From: JAAYLC01 sp035654795
GTDB taxonomy: Bacteria > Bacteroidota > Bacteroidia > Flavobacteriales > Flavobacteriaceae
Assembly (NCBI GenBank): GCA_035654795.1
Contig: DASRWC010000020.1
Span: 8,619-72,618, forward strand
DNA: 64,000 nucleotides
Reading direction: 5' to 3'
Below are positions 33,347-43,070 of the stretch, in pieces. The position numbers were made by a program, and so were the translations under genes. The number at the start of each line of letters is the position of its first letter. Positions within the stretch are counted from its first letter, which is position 1. Below the pieces are notes generated by a model. It searched no databases, was not told where the DNA came from, and worked only from the letters and a program-made list of their open reading frames with translations.

Positions 33347-35848
33347 ATGAGATTCATATTCACAACCTTCTTATTTTTTTTCACTTTTGTTTTAGCAGCA
33401 CAACCCCCACAAAAACGTATTACAATTAAAGGAACCGTTCTCGAGAAAGACAGTGATTTTCCTCTCGAATATGCAACCATCTCGTTTACCAATTCCAAAG
33501 GTGAGATTGTCACCGGAGGTGTAACTGATGTGAACGGAAAATTCTCAATAGAAGTCCCTGCAGGAACTTATGATGTGAAATTTGAGTTTATTTCCTATCA
33601 AACTCATGTTTTAAGAAAACAAAACCTCACTAAAGACACTACTTATCCCACGGTTTATCTTGCTATGGATGCCGCAAGTTTAAACGAGGTGGTAGTACGT
33701 GCAGAAACCACTGAAGTACAAATTCGGTTAGACAAAAAAGTTTACAATATCGGAAAAGATCTGACTGCCGGAGGTGCCACTGTGAGCGATGCTCTTAACA
33801 ACGTACCTTCTGTAACCGTTGATGTGGATGGAACAATTGCTTTAAGAGGAAGTGAGAATGTAAAAATTCTGATTAATGGAAAACCTTCTGCGATTGCCGG
33901 TTTTGGTTCTACAGACGCTTTACGTCAGCTTCCGGCAGAATCTATTGAGCGTGTAGAAGTTATTACTTCTCCTTCTGCCAGATATGATGCTGAAGGGACA
34001 GCGGGAATTTTAAATATCATCCTTAAGAAAGAAAAGACTCTTGGACTAAATGGCTCCTTGTCCGGAAGTGTGAGTACTCCCTTAGGAACCAATTTAACGG
34101 GAAATATTAACCTTCGCACAAACAAGTTCAATATTTTCACTACTACCGGGTTTTATTACAACGACATGCCCGGAGTGGGAAGATTTGACAACCATTATTT
34201 TTCCCGCAACATAACTGATGCTGCCGGAAACGTTATCACCGTTGAGCCAAACTATGACCGAGTGATGGAAAACAGAGACAATCAGCGACTGCGCAGAGGA
34301 TTTAATACCAATCTTGGAATAGAGTATTTTCTTACAGAGAGTTCTTCCTTAACCGCCAGCGGTTTCTATAGATTGGGAAACAATAATAATGAGACCATCA
34401 ATAACGTTCAAAATTTTAAAAATAATACGCTTCAGGAACAAAATGTAAGAACAGAGAATGCCGATGATGACAACTCCAACTTCCAAGTTGCCTTGAATTA
34501 TGAAAATAAATTTGACAAGAGCGGCAATCATAAGCTCACGGCCGACCTACAGTATGACCGGAGTAAGCGCAATGAAAATTCTTTCATTCTTGATGAAATT
34601 GAAGTGCCTGCTTACCTTCGTTTACCTTCGGAAGATATTTATACCAAAGAGCATCGTTTCAATTATTTAGCTCAGGCTGATTATGTTTTGCCCATTGGAG
34701 AACACGCTCAATTTGAAGCGGGATATCGGGGAGATTTCGGAAAAACCGAAACAGACTATATGCTACTCCAGGAATATGGCACTTCAGGAAATTTTTATCG
34801 AAATGATAGTATTTCGAACCTTTTCACCTATGATCAAAATGTAAATGCCGTTTATACACAATACGGAAACAAATTTGGGAAATTCTCATTTCTCTTGGGA
34901 TTAAGATATGAGCACACCAATGCAAAAGGGAAATTGGATGCAGAAAATGTGGCGAGCAATACTCCCTTTGATATGAATTTTAATAAGAACTATGGCGGCC
35001 TATTCCCTACTGTAAACTTCACTTATGAACTTCAAGAAGGAGAAAATATCACCCTGGGATACAATAGACGCATCAACAGACCCTGGAGATGGTTCTTAAA
35101 TCCTTTCCCTTCCCGCTCGAGTGAGGCTAACGTTTTCCAAGGAAATCCGGATCTGGATCCTGCTTATGCAAGTGCTTTTGATCTAGGCTATATGAAGCGC
35201 TGGAAAAAATTGACCTTAACGAGTTCTATTTATTATCAATATGAAACAGATGCTTTTGAGCGCGTGCAGGAAGAGACCGGAGAAGTAACAAGTAACGGAG
35301 TGAATGTGATTCGCACCCTTCCGATAAACCTTTCCACCAATCAGCGTTATGGTTTCGAACTTGGTTTGATGTATTATCCTGCCAGATGGCTTTCATTAAA
35401 CGGGAGCATCAATTACTATTTATTCAAGACGGAAGGGTTCTATAACAATATGGATTACGGAACTGAAAACAGTAGCTATTATGGCCGATTTAGCTCCAAG
35501 GTTAAATTCCCTCACAAAATTGAGTGGCAGACAAATGCATTTTACCGTGGGCCTCACAGAAATGCACAAACCAAATCTGAAGGCATGTTCTCAATTGATA
35601 TGGCCTTAAGCAAAGATCTCTTTAATGACAATGCAACCTTAACTCTTAATGCCAGTGATCTATTGGATACTCGCCGAAGAAAGAGTTTTACGGAAACAGC
35701 GTTTTTTACAAGTGACAGTGAATTTCAGTGGAGACCAAGAACCTTCACTTTGAGCTTCACCTATCGTTTTAACCAGCAGAAAAAACAAATGCGAAGACCT
35801 CAAAGAGGTTCCGGAATGGATGATGATCAAGGAGGTTTTGAAGGATAA
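33347..35848 (+). CDS. Outer-membrane beta-barrel receptor (TonB-dependent receptor-like)
   Basis: The 833-residue protein is complete. A signal peptide (about 1-18, ending VLAA-Q) precedes a carboxypeptidase-D-like domain (about 23-108: ITIKGTVLEKDSDFPLEYAT, DVNGKFSIEVPAGTYDV). A plug-like region spans about 110-230 (VSDALNNVPSVTVDVDGTIA, LRGSENVKILINGKPSAIAG), and a ~600-residue barrel ends TFTLSFTYRFNQQKKQMRR. It has the same architecture and plug signature (PSARYDAEGTAGILNI) as the truncated receptor at the window start, so the two are paralogues. The C-terminal tail is rich in Gly, Asp and Arg. Substrate unknown. Confidence 0.9.
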   Translation: MRFIFTTFLFFFTFVLAAQPPQKRITIKGTVLEKDSDFPLEYATISFTNSKGEIVTGGVTDVNGKFSIEVPAGTYDVKFEFISYQTHVLRKQNLTKDTTYPTVYLAMDAASLNEVVVRAETTEVQIRLDKKVYNIGKDLTAGGATVSDALNNVPSVTVDVDGTIALRGSENVKILINGKPSAIAGFGSTDALRQLPAESIERVEVITSPSARYDAEGTAGILNIILKKEKTLGLNGSLSGSVSTPLGTNLTGNINLRTNKFNIFTTTGFYYNDMPGVGRFDNHYFSRNITDAAGNVITVEPNYDRVMENRDNQRLRRGFNTNLGIEYFLTESSSLTASGFYRLGNNNNETINNVQNFKNNTLQEQNVRTENADDDNSNFQVALNYENKFDKSGNHKLTADLQYDRSKRNENSFILDEIEVPAYLRLPSEDIYTKEHRFNYLAQADYVLPIGEHAQFEAGYRGDFGKTETDYMLLQEYGTSGNFYRNDSISNLFTYDQNVNAVYTQYGNKFGKFSFLLGLRYEHTNAKGKLDAENVASNTPFDMNFNKNYGGLFPTVNFTYELQEGENITLGYNRRINRPWRWFLNPFPSRSSEANVFQGNPDLDPAYASAFDLGYMKRWKKLTLTSSIYYQYETDAFERVQEETGEVTSNGVNVIRTLPINLSTNQRYGFELGLMYYPARWLSLNGSINYYLFKTEGFYNNMDYGTENSSYYGRFSSKVKFPHKIEWQTNAFYRGPHRNAQTKSEGMFSIDMALSKDLFNDNATLTLNASDLLDTRRRKSFTETAFFTSDSEFQWRPRTFTLSFTYRFNQQKKQMRRPQRGSGMDDDQGGFEG

Positions 35849-35877
35849 AACGTCCATTCTTTCATAGTAACACACAG

Positions 35878-35906
35878 ACCGTCCTCTTATCCGGGACGGT
35901 TTTTTA
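35878..35906 (+). terminator. Terminator after the beta-barrel receptor
   Basis: Arms ACCGTCC and GGACGGT (7 bp), 9-nt loop, then six T residues. Confidence 0.85.
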
Positions 35907-36171
35907 ATTTTTATTACTACTCTGATTCTGAAATAGAGGTTTGAAATAGAGCAAAGGAAACATGCTCTTTGACAGTGATCGTTAGAATCCTATTAATCTT
36001 TGAGAAGAAGATGACTTTGCATAAAATGGGCTTGAAAGCTGAGGAAGAAAAAAGATTCCATTTCCACATTTTGGCCCCCGATCTGGGTGCAACAGTTTTA
36101 AAAAATGTTTTGCCAATCAGTTTGGAGATCTTGACTGGCCGCAGTGGCGAATTGCCCTTTTTTTTAAGAAT
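35907..36171. other. Non-annotated interval without recognised gene
   Basis: This stretch lies between the receptor terminator and the terminator of the small minus-strand gene. A 74-codon plus-strand frame (35969-36193) runs through it and through the 36172-36199 terminator. It has no signal peptide, family motif or promoter and was not called. Nothing else definite is seen. Confidence 0.4.
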
Positions 36172-36199
36172 AAAAAAACCGCCTTCTTTTTAGAGGCGG
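36172..36199 (-). terminator. Terminator of the 55-residue membrane protein gene
   Basis: CCGCCT and AGGCGG arms (36179-36184, 36194-36199) with a 9-nt loop; on the minus strand seven T residues follow. It begins 13 bp past the stop codon at 36212. Confidence 0.8.
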
Positions 36200-36211
36200 C
36201 GGTTAAGGAAA

Positions 36212-36379
36212 TTATTTGTTATCCAGTCTCTTGGCTTCTTTTTTTTCTTTCATTATCTCACGAATAGCACCTCCCACCCAATATGGCATTAGCCCAACTA
36301 AAAAGATAAGTAACCAAAAACCCATGGTAACGATAACCATTACTGCTAAGAATCCCAAAAATTCGCTGAAGGTGAACAT
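36212..36379 (-). CDS. 55-residue small membrane protein
   Basis: A short ORF encodes MFTFSEFLGFLAVMVIVTMG, then FWLLIFLVGLMPYWVGGAIR and a charged tail EIMKEKKEAKRLDNK. It has one long or two short transmembrane segments, a conserved-looking P-Y-W-V-G-G turn and a basic cytosolic tail. The terminator directly after the stop supports it as a genuine gene. Function unknown. Confidence 0.65.
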   Translation of the reverse strand: MFTFSEFLGFLAVMVIVTMGFWLLIFLVGLMPYWVGGAIREIMKEKKEAKRLDNK

Positions 36380-36477
36380 AAAGAAGATGCATTTTAATTA
36401 TGGTTCAAATATAAAATATTTTTTTGTGTTCAACCAAGGATTTGCTTGTCTTTCTTTGCAACTATTAGGTAACAAAA

Positions 36478-36508
36478 TTGAGATCAACTTCCATTTTACT
36501 TACCTTTG
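36478..36508 (+). promoter_or_regulatory. Promoter of fumC
   Basis: TTG (36478-36480), 20-bp spacer, TACCTTTG (36501-36508). It matches the Bacteroidota consensus, with a leader of about 65 nt to ATG 36580. Confidence 0.7.
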
Positions 36509-36579
36509 CACATATTTTTAAAATCCGGATTTAGCAGATTTTATTCAAATTATTAACTACACTTCATTCATCTTTCATT

Positions 36580-37965
36580 ATGCAATACAGAATTGAAAAA
36601 GACACTATGGGCGAGGTAAAAGTTCCCGCCGATAAACTTTGGGGAGCCCAGACAGAACGTTCATTTGAAAATTTCAAAATAGGTCCGAAGGCCTCCATGC
36701 CTCTTGAAATCATTTATGGTTTTGCTTATTTAAAAAAAGCTGCCGCTTATACTAATTGCGAACTTGGAGTACTACCGGAAGAAAAAAGAGATTTGATTGC
36801 CGCAGTATGTGACGAGATTTTGGAAGGAAAACATGACGATCAGTTTCCTTTAGTAATATGGCAAACCGGGAGCGGAACCCAGAGCAATATGAACGTCAAT
36901 GAGGTAATTGCCAATCGTGCCCATCAATTAGCCGGAAAAACTATCGGAGAAGGTGAAAAAACCTTGCAACCTAATGATGATGTTAATAAATCTCAGTCTT
37001 CAAACGATACTTTTCCTACCGGGATGCATATTGCAGCCTATAAAAAACTTGTAGAAACCACAATTCCCGGAGTTGAACAACTTCAAAAAACCCTTTCCCG
37101 AAAAGCGGAAGCCTTTAAAGATATTGTCAAAATTGGACGCACGCATTTTATGGATGCTACTCCCCTAACCTTGGGACAAGAATTCAGCGGCTATGCTTCT
37201 CAACTTGAACATGGACTCAAAGCTTTAAAAAATACCCTTCCTCACCTTTCTGAACTGGCTCTTGGCGGAACCGCCGTGGGAACGGGATTAAATACTCCAA
37301 AAGGATATGATGTAAAGGTTGCTGAATATATTGCTGAATTTACCGGCCTTCCTTTTGTAACTGCACCCAACAAATTTGAGGCTCTTGCAGCTCATGATGC
37401 CCTGGTTGAATCTCATGGAGCATTAAAACAACTTGCTGTTTCTTTAAACAAAATTGCCAATGATATCCGCATGCTCGCTAGTGGTCCGAGAAGTGGAATT
37501 GGCGAGATAACCATTCCTGCAAATGAGCCGGGATCTTCCATAATGCCGGGAAAAGTGAATCCGACACAATGTGAAGCTTTAACCATGGTTTGCGCACAAG
37601 TTATAGGAAATGACATGGCCATAGCCGTTGGAGGAATGCAGGGACAGTTTGAATTAAACGTTTTTAAACCGGTAATGGCAGCAAACTTTTTACAGTCTGC
37701 CCAGCTTTTGGGAGACGCTTGTGTTTCGTTTGATATTCACTGTGCTGAAGGTATTGAACCCAATCACGAAGTGATTAAAAAGCAACTGAACAACAGCCTG
37801 ATGTTAGTGACCGCCTTGAATACCAAAATAGGTTATTATAAAGCAGCAGAAATTGCCAACACAGCTCATAAAAATGGCACTACCTTAAAGGAGGAAGCCA
37901 TCAATTTAGGCTATGTTTCAGCTGAAGATTTTGATCAATGGGTGCGCCCTGAGGATATGATTTAA
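36580..37965 (+). CDS. fumC: Class II fumarate hydratase
   Basis: The 461-residue iron-independent fumarase interconverts fumarate and malate in the TCA cycle. The signature GSSIMPGKVNPTQCEA carries the catalytic serine loop. Substrate-binding blocks include LWGAQTERSFENFKIG, SGTQSNMNVNEVIANRA, NDDVNKSQSSNDTFPT and GRTHFMDATPLTLGQEF. Length and N-terminus (MQYRIEKDTMGEV) are standard. It is a single gene with its own promoter, followed by a strong hairpin. Confidence 0.96.
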   Translation: MQYRIEKDTMGEVKVPADKLWGAQTERSFENFKIGPKASMPLEIIYGFAYLKKAAAYTNCELGVLPEEKRDLIAAVCDEILEGKHDDQFPLVIWQTGSGTQSNMNVNEVIANRAHQLAGKTIGEGEKTLQPNDDVNKSQSSNDTFPTGMHIAAYKKLVETTIPGVEQLQKTLSRKAEAFKDIVKIGRTHFMDATPLTLGQEFSGYASQLEHGLKALKNTLPHLSELALGGTAVGTGLNTPKGYDVKVAEYIAEFTGLPFVTAPNKFEALAAHDALVESHGALKQLAVSLNKIANDIRMLASGPRSGIGEITIPANEPGSSIMPGKVNPTQCEALTMVCAQVIGNDMAIAVGGMQGQFELNVFKPVMAANFLQSAQLLGDACVSFDIHCAEGIEPNHEVIKKQLNNSLMLVTALNTKIGYYKAAEIANTAHKNGTTLKEEAINLGYVSAEDFDQWVRPEDMI

Positions 37966-37978
37966 GATCCATATTGTA

Positions 37979-38020
37979 AAGACTTTCTGCGCTTCAAAGA
38001 CATTTTGAAGCGCAGTCTTT
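37979..38020. terminator. Bidirectional hairpin terminator between fumC and nnr
   Basis: A perfect 12-bp stem CTGCGCTTCAAA / TTTGAAGCGCAG with loop GACAT is flanked by AAAGACTTT and TCTTT. It separates convergent genes and touches the end of the nnr frame at 38019. Confidence 0.8.
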
Positions 38021-39527
38021 ATAATTCCCGCAGCTGCCGAAAGGCTCCCGGCAAGTTTTCAATAATATCTCCCGCTATTAAAGAATTTTCTCCAAGATTT
38101 TCAGATCCGATATCTCCCGCTAAACCGTGAATAAAAGTTCCCAATATGGCAGCCATTAGTGAATCATAGTCCTGGGCCATTAATCCTGAAATGATTCCGC
38201 TTAAAGCATCTCCGCTTCCTGCAGTAGCCATGCCTGGATTTCCGGAAGAATTTATATAAATAGATTCTCTAAAAATCACCATTGTATTGGCTCCTTTTAT
38301 CACCAAAATCACATTAAATTTGGCTGAAAATCCTTTTGCTTTTTCAATTTTATCATAATCATTTGCCCATTTCCCGATTAAACGTTCCAGTTCTTTTGGA
38401 TGTGGGGTGAGTATAGAGAGCTTCGGAATTAATCCTATCAAACTTCTTTTTTCTGCCAGACAGTTGATTCCGTCTGCATCAATAACTATGGGGTGATCTA
38501 TGGATCGCAGTATTTTCTCAAAATTATCCATCGTTTTTTCCGATGTTCCCATCCCCATTCCCACAGCTATGCTTTTAAAGGTATTTTCAGGAATTGTAGA
38601 GGTAAGTTCCTTATCATTTTTATCGGCCACGACCATGGCTTCGGGTACGGCAATCTGTAGAATATTCACACCTACTCCCGGAACAAAAGAAGTAACCATA
38701 CCTGCACCTACTCGTAGAGCCGCTTTTGTAGCAAGAATTATTGAGCCCATTTTTCCGTAGCTACCTCCTACTATTGCAACGTGCCCGAAGGTTCCTTTAT
38801 GGTCAAATTTATTCCTTTCTTTTAATAAAATTTTGGCCTCCCTTCGTCCAATGAGTTGAGCAATGGGAACTGCGTCTTCGATAAAATTTTTATCCAGTCC
38901 TATTTCCAGGATTTCAAACCGTTTGACAAATTGATAATTTTCAGGAAGAAAGAAAGCAAATTTTGGAAGCTGCAGTGTCAGAACCCAGTCCGCTTTAATA
39001 ACGGCTTGATGATCTTCTACAGGAGTCTCCGGAAATAATCCTGAAGGAAGGTCAATAGCGAGCACAACAGCTTTAGAATTGTTGATATGCTGAATGGTTT
39101 CTTTATAAATACCGGTGGGAGTTCTATTTAACCCAATTCCGAAAATAGCATCGATAACAATATCCCCATACTCTAAAGGAGGTAAATCTGAAGCACTTTC
39201 GATTGTTTGTATTCCTGCTCCCGTGGATTTAAGCTTCCCTTCATTGGCAAGAAAATCTGCTGAGGGTTCAGAACGTCCGGCAATTTTATACAAATGAACC
39301 TTCTTTTTTTGTTCCAATAATTTCCTTGCCACTACAAGTCCATCACCCCCGTTATTTCCGGTTCCGCAGAAGATGCTGATGTGCCCGTCAAGATTCATCA
39401 TATTTATCCGTATCCAATTATAGATCGCGGTTCCGGCCCTTTCCATAAGGGCTTCCGAAGTAATACGCTCTTTCAGAACGGTAGCTTCATCGGCTGCTAA
39501 AATTTGAGAAGACGATAATATTTTCAT
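38019..39527 (-). CDS. nnr: Bifunctional NAD(P)H-hydrate epimerase / ADP-dependent dehydratase
   Basis: This 502-residue repair enzyme restores damaged NAD(P)H (NADHX). The N-terminal epimerase domain (about 1-210) has MKILSSSQILAADEATVLKE, FCGTGNNGGDGLVVARKLL and VVIDAIFGIGLNR. The C-terminal ribokinase-like dehydratase (about 225-500) has AIVGGSYGKMGSIILATKAALRV, LTPHPKELERL and GNPGMATAGSGDALSGII. Fused as in E. coli YjeF. It is the counterpart to the NAD salvage genes elsewhere in the window but not linked to them. Confidence 0.94.
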   Translation of the reverse strand: MKILSSSQILAADEATVLKERITSEALMERAGTAIYNWIRINMMNLDGHISIFCGTGNNGGDGLVVARKLLEQKKKVHLYKIAGRSEPSADFLANEGKLKSTGAGIQTIESASDLPPLEYGDIVIDAIFGIGLNRTPTGIYKETIQHINNSKAVVLAIDLPSGLFPETPVEDHQAVIKADWVLTLQLPKFAFFLPENYQFVKRFEILEIGLDKNFIEDAVPIAQLIGRREAKILLKERNKFDHKGTFGHVAIVGGSYGKMGSIILATKAALRVGAGMVTSFVPGVGVNILQIAVPEAMVVADKNDKELTSTIPENTFKSIAVGMGMGTSEKTMDNFEKILRSIDHPIVIDADGINCLAEKRSLIGLIPKLSILTPHPKELERLIGKWANDYDKIEKAKGFSAKFNVILVIKGANTMVIFRESIYINSSGNPGMATAGSGDALSGIISGLMAQDYDSLMAAILGTFIHGLAGDIGSENLGENSLIAGDIIENLPGAFRQLREL

Positions 39528-39595
39528 TATTTGAAAGACTTAATCTCCAAATTTATTTAAATTCTCTCGCTTGTTTTTTGTGACAGACGTTTTTT

Positions 39596-39607
39596 ATTGT
39601 TAACAAT
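39596..39607. promoter_or_regulatory. Perfect 12-bp palindrome upstream of the 39680 gene
   Basis: ATTGTTAACAAT (39596-39607) is followed 14 bp later by CATGTTAAACATG (39622-39634, 6-bp arms). Both lie in the 152-bp divergent gap between nnr and the 39680 gene and could be operator sites; no cognate regulator is identified. Confidence 0.35.
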
Positions 39608-39679
39608 ACGGTTTATAACTTCATGTTAAACATGGCGCTAACCCTATAGGTAATCACTATTTTTAATAAAACTCTCGTT

Positions 39680-40087
39680 ATGGAAATGCGTGATAAATTT
39701 CTTCTTAATCTTAGACCGCAAATATCTTCTGTAAAAATTCATCCTAATACGTGTACAGTAGAGTGCTTTCAAAACAATGTTTTACGCCCTGTAATTCTTC
39801 TTCAGAAAAATCTTCTGCTTGCAGTTTTTCGAAATTATCTGGAAAAGTATAAAAATGTGTTTTATGATCTGTCTGCTGAAAAGAAAACTGAGTATATTGA
39901 TAATGCTTTTCAGAAAGATTTTAAATTTCGAAATTCCTTAAAAGGAATGATCATCGGTCATTTTACACTTGAGGAATATGATTTTTTTGTGGAACATTCC
40001 GTTGACTTAAACCGCCGAATCATAGATCTAATCAAAGAAACTCTTAAGGATAATCTGCAACTGCTTGAATTCCGTTTTGCCGGGTAA
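39680..40087 (+). CDS. Conserved flavobacterial protein of unknown function
   Basis: This 135-residue protein with no signal peptide contains LRPQISSVKIHPNTCTVECFQNNVLRPVI (start of its core), KNVFYDLSAEKKTEYIDNAFQKD, FRNSLKGMIIGHFTLEEY and a long C-terminal helix. The same family in other flavobacteria is, as I recall, sometimes labelled glyoxalase, but no glyoxalase metal motif is apparent and I would not transfer that name. Its stop abuts the convergent corA stop without a gap. Confidence 0.7.
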   Translation: MEMRDKFLLNLRPQISSVKIHPNTCTVECFQNNVLRPVILLQKNLLLAVFRNYLEKYKNVFYDLSAEKKTEYIDNAFQKDFKFRNSLKGMIIGHFTLEEYDFFVEHSVDLNRRIIDLIKETLKDNLQLLEFRFAG

Positions 40088-41179
40088 TTAGAACCATTTC
40101 TTCTTTTTAAAATACCAGATTAAGAAGGAAATGATAACCACCATAAGCCCGAGAACTATATAATAGCTGTACTTATAATGAAGTTCGGGCATGTTATCAA
40201 AATTCATCCCATAGATTCCTGTTAAGAATGTTAAAGGAATAAAGATTGACGCCATAATGGTAAGTACTTTCATTACTTCGTTCATTTTGTTATTGAGCGT
40301 GGTGAGGTACATATCCATTAAACTCCATATAAGGTCTCTGTGTGATTCTACACTTTCACTTACCTGAATTACATGGTCATAAAGATCTCTTACGTATTTT
40401 CTCGTTCGTGATTCTATCAGTGGATTTTCTATTTTTTCAAGTCTGTTTATTACCTCTCTTAGAGGGAATACAGCTCGTCGTATTTTTAATATTTCGCGTT
40501 TAAGTTCCTGAATCTCTACGGGAATATTATCATCCTCTTCCTGATCAAAGAGTTTATCTTCCAGTAAATCTATTTTATTCATAAGAAATTCGATCACTGA
40601 AAAATAATTGTCCACCACAGCATCCAAAATGGAAAATGTAAGGTAGTCTGCGCCGGCATTTCGTATTCTTCCCCTCCCTTGCTCCAGTCGTTCTCTGATT
40701 TCGTCAAAAACATCAGATTCAGCTTCTTGGAAAGTCAGCACATAATCTTTGCCTAAAACCAAGCTCACATGTTCTGTAAAAAGATTTCCGTCTTTATCAT
40801 ATTCCAGCATTTTAAAAACAATGAAAATATAATTATCATATTCATCAATCTTTGGACGTTGCTGTGTACGTACAATATCTTCTTGAATCAGCGGGTGAAG
40901 TTCAAAATAATTTCCGAGTATTACAATGGATTCCGTGTCACTCAATCCATTGACGTTTATCCATGTAACATGAGTTTCGTCCTCAAATTTGAAAGCCTCG
41001 ACCAAGGATTTTGTTTGGAACCTTTGGAAGTCTTCTTTAGAATAATCAATAATATCCAGTTGTGTTTCAAGTTCAGTTTTCTTACCTGTGTAACTTACGG
41101 TTCCCGGGGAAAGGTTTTTCGCCCTCCGCGGTTGAATTTTTTGTCTCTTTGGATTTTTTGATTTCCTATTTGAAGCCAT
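40088..41179 (-). CDS. corA: CorA-type magnesium/cobalt channel
   Basis: The 363-residue protein has a large acidic cytosolic funnel domain with long helices, then two C-terminal transmembrane helices. The signature YGMNFDNMPE loop between them carries the G-M-N selectivity filter. VLGKDYVLTFQE and LGNYFELHPLIQEDI are typical of the family. The N-terminus is very basic (RKSKNPKRQKIQPRRAKN), longer than usual. It mediates Mg2+ uptake gated by cytosolic Mg2+. Single gene. Confidence 0.92.
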   Translation of the reverse strand: MASNRKSKNPKRQKIQPRRAKNLSPGTVSYTGKKTELETQLDIIDYSKEDFQRFQTKSLVEAFKFEDETHVTWINVNGLSDTESIVILGNYFELHPLIQEDIVRTQQRPKIDEYDNYIFIVFKMLEYDKDGNLFTEHVSLVLGKDYVLTFQEAESDVFDEIRERLEQGRGRIRNAGADYLTFSILDAVVDNYFSVIEFLMNKIDLLEDKLFDQEEDDNIPVEIQELKREILKIRRAVFPLREVINRLEKIENPLIESRTRKYVRDLYDHVIQVSESVESHRDLIWSLMDMYLTTLNNKMNEVMKVLTIMASIFIPLTFLTGIYGMNFDNMPELHYKYSYYIVLGLMVVIISFLIWYFKKKKWF

Positions 41180-41336
41180 AAATATTCTTTATCTCGCTAA
41201 GGTAATAAAACCCGGCAATTTTACTTCCTTTGAATCCTTTGGTCTTGTTGGTAAAGCTGTGGATAGAAAATCTTCAGATTGAAGTGAGATTAAGGAAGAA
41301 ATCTATATTTTAACCTCCAAATCAGAAGCAGAACCT

Positions 41337-43070
41337 ATGCAACTACATCTTATTGATTGGCTTATCATTGTTGTCAGCCTTTTTCTATTTTTAATTATCG
41401 GATTTATTGTTGCAAAAAGGTCAGGGAAAGATTCTAAATCTTTTTTTCTTTCTGATCGGAATATGCCCTGGTGGCTATTGGGTGTGAGTATGGTAGCAAC
41501 AACATTTGCGGCCGATACTCCCAATTTTGTTGCCGGACTGGTGCGTCAAGAAGGTGTATCCGGCAACTGGATTTGGTGGAGTTTTCTTCTGACGGGAATG
41601 CTCACCGTATTTTTTTATGCCAAGTTGTGGAGACGTAGCGGAATCACGACCGATTTGGAATTTTATGAACTTCGATACAGTGGAAAAAGCGCTGCTTTTT
41701 TACGTGGATTTCGGGCAATTTATTTGGGTGTCTTTTTCAACATTGTCATTATGGCCAATGTTTGTTTGGCGGCAATTAAAATTGGTCACGTCATGTTCGG
41801 ACTTTCAGCGGTACAGGTTTTGCTTATCGCCTCACCTATAGTGGTAGTCTATTCTGCTTTGGGCGGATTAAAAGGTGTCTTGTTCACTGATTTTGTTCAG
41901 TTTCTAATTGCCATGGTTGGAAGCATTTGGGCAGCTGTATATGTAATAAATATGCCCGAGATTGGAGGCTTAACACAATTATTGGCTTCTCCTGTTGTGG
42001 CAGAAAAAACCCCTCTTTTCCCGGATTTTTCTAATCCTGAATTGGTGATTCCTTTACTGGTGATTCCACTCGCAGTGCAATGGTGGAGTGTTTGGTATCC
42101 GGGATCTGAACCCGGAGGAGGGGGATATATTGCCCAGCGAATGTTGGCTGCAAAAGATGAAAACCACGCCACTTGGGCTACGCTATTTTTCAATTTTGCA
42201 CACTATGCATTGCGCCCTTGGCCTTGGATTATCGTTGGGTTTGCGTCTCTGATTATTTTTCCTGATTTACGAAGTTTACAAAATGCTTTTCCAAATCTTG
42301 ATGCTTCTTTTGTTAAAGATGATCTCTCTTATCCGGCTATGCTCACATTTTTACCTGCAGGGTTATTAGGTATCGTTGTTACCTCATTGATTGCTGCCTT
42401 TATGAGCACCATTTCCACCCATTTAAACTGGGGAAGTTCTTATGTGGTGAATGACTTTTACGTGCGTTTTCTCAGAAAATCAGCGGGAAATATTGAACAA
42501 GTCACAGTAGGTCGATTGTCAACTGTATTAATGATGATTTTTGCTGCTCTCCTGGCACTTGTTCTTGATGAAGCTCGGGAAGGGTTTAATCTTCTTCTTT
42601 CCATTGGTGCGGGAACGGGTTTGCTCTTTATTCTTCGCTGGTTTTGGAACCGGATCAACCCGTATAGCGAAATAGCTGCGATGCTAATCTCATTTATTAT
42701 TGCTGTTTTCTTCTTTGTGAATAATAAAATGGGAAATCCATGGATTGACTTGCCGGGGCATTGGCAACTGGTAATGGGAGTATTTGTTACCACCGTAGGC
42801 TGGATTGTCGTGACGCTGCTTACAAAACCTTCCAAGGCTTCCACTCTTGAAAATTTTAATAAACTGATTTTTAAGAACGAATCTAAGTATAAAAGTTTTG
42901 GAATGAAGATCCTTGGATTTTTTGCGGGAGTGGTTGGCACCTACACCGCCCTATTTGCCATCGGGAATTTCGTTTACGGAAAAATCATTATTGCTACAAC
43001 CATGCTATTTGTCACCATAATTTCCAGTATAGTTGTAGGCATAACTTTAAGAAAAAGTAGCATTAAGTAA
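41337..43070 (+). CDS. Sodium:solute symporter family transporter
   Basis: This 577-residue, about 13-helix inner-membrane transporter has the SSS (LeuT-like) fold. It starts LIDWLIIVVSLFLFLIIGF and contains DRNMPWWLLGVSMVATTFA, VYSALGGLKGVLFTDFVQF and LIAAFMSTISTHLNWGSSYV (the S-T-x-x-T sodium region). The solute is unknown. The C-terminal part overlaps for 8 bp the stop end of the convergent BatA-like gene. Confidence 0.9.
   Translation: MQLHLIDWLIIVVSLFLFLIIGFIVAKRSGKDSKSFFLSDRNMPWWLLGVSMVATTFAADTPNFVAGLVRQEGVSGNWIWWSFLLTGMLTVFFYAKLWRRSGITTDLEFYELRYSGKSAAFLRGFRAIYLGVFFNIVIMANVCLAAIKIGHVMFGLSAVQVLLIASPIVVVYSALGGLKGVLFTDFVQFLIAMVGSIWAAVYVINMPEIGGLTQLLASPVVAEKTPLFPDFSNPELVIPLLVIPLAVQWWSVWYPGSEPGGGGYIAQRMLAAKDENHATWATLFFNFAHYALRPWPWIIVGFASLIIFPDLRSLQNAFPNLDASFVKDDLSYPAMLTFLPAGLLGIVVTSLIAAFMSTISTHLNWGSSYVVNDFYVRFLRKSAGNIEQVTVGRLSTVLMMIFAALLALVLDEAREGFNLLLSIGAGTGLLFILRWFWNRINPYSEIAAMLISFIIAVFFFVNNKMGNPWIDLPGHWQLVMGVFVTTVGWIVVTLLTKPSKASTLENFNKLIFKNESKYKSFGMKILGFFAGVVGTYTALFAIGNFVYGKIIIATTMLFVTIISSIVVGITLRKSSIK

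Noticed and set aside
35969..36193. 74-codon plus-strand ORF
   Set aside because: It runs through the stem and A tract of a minus-strand terminator and has no motif or promoter.
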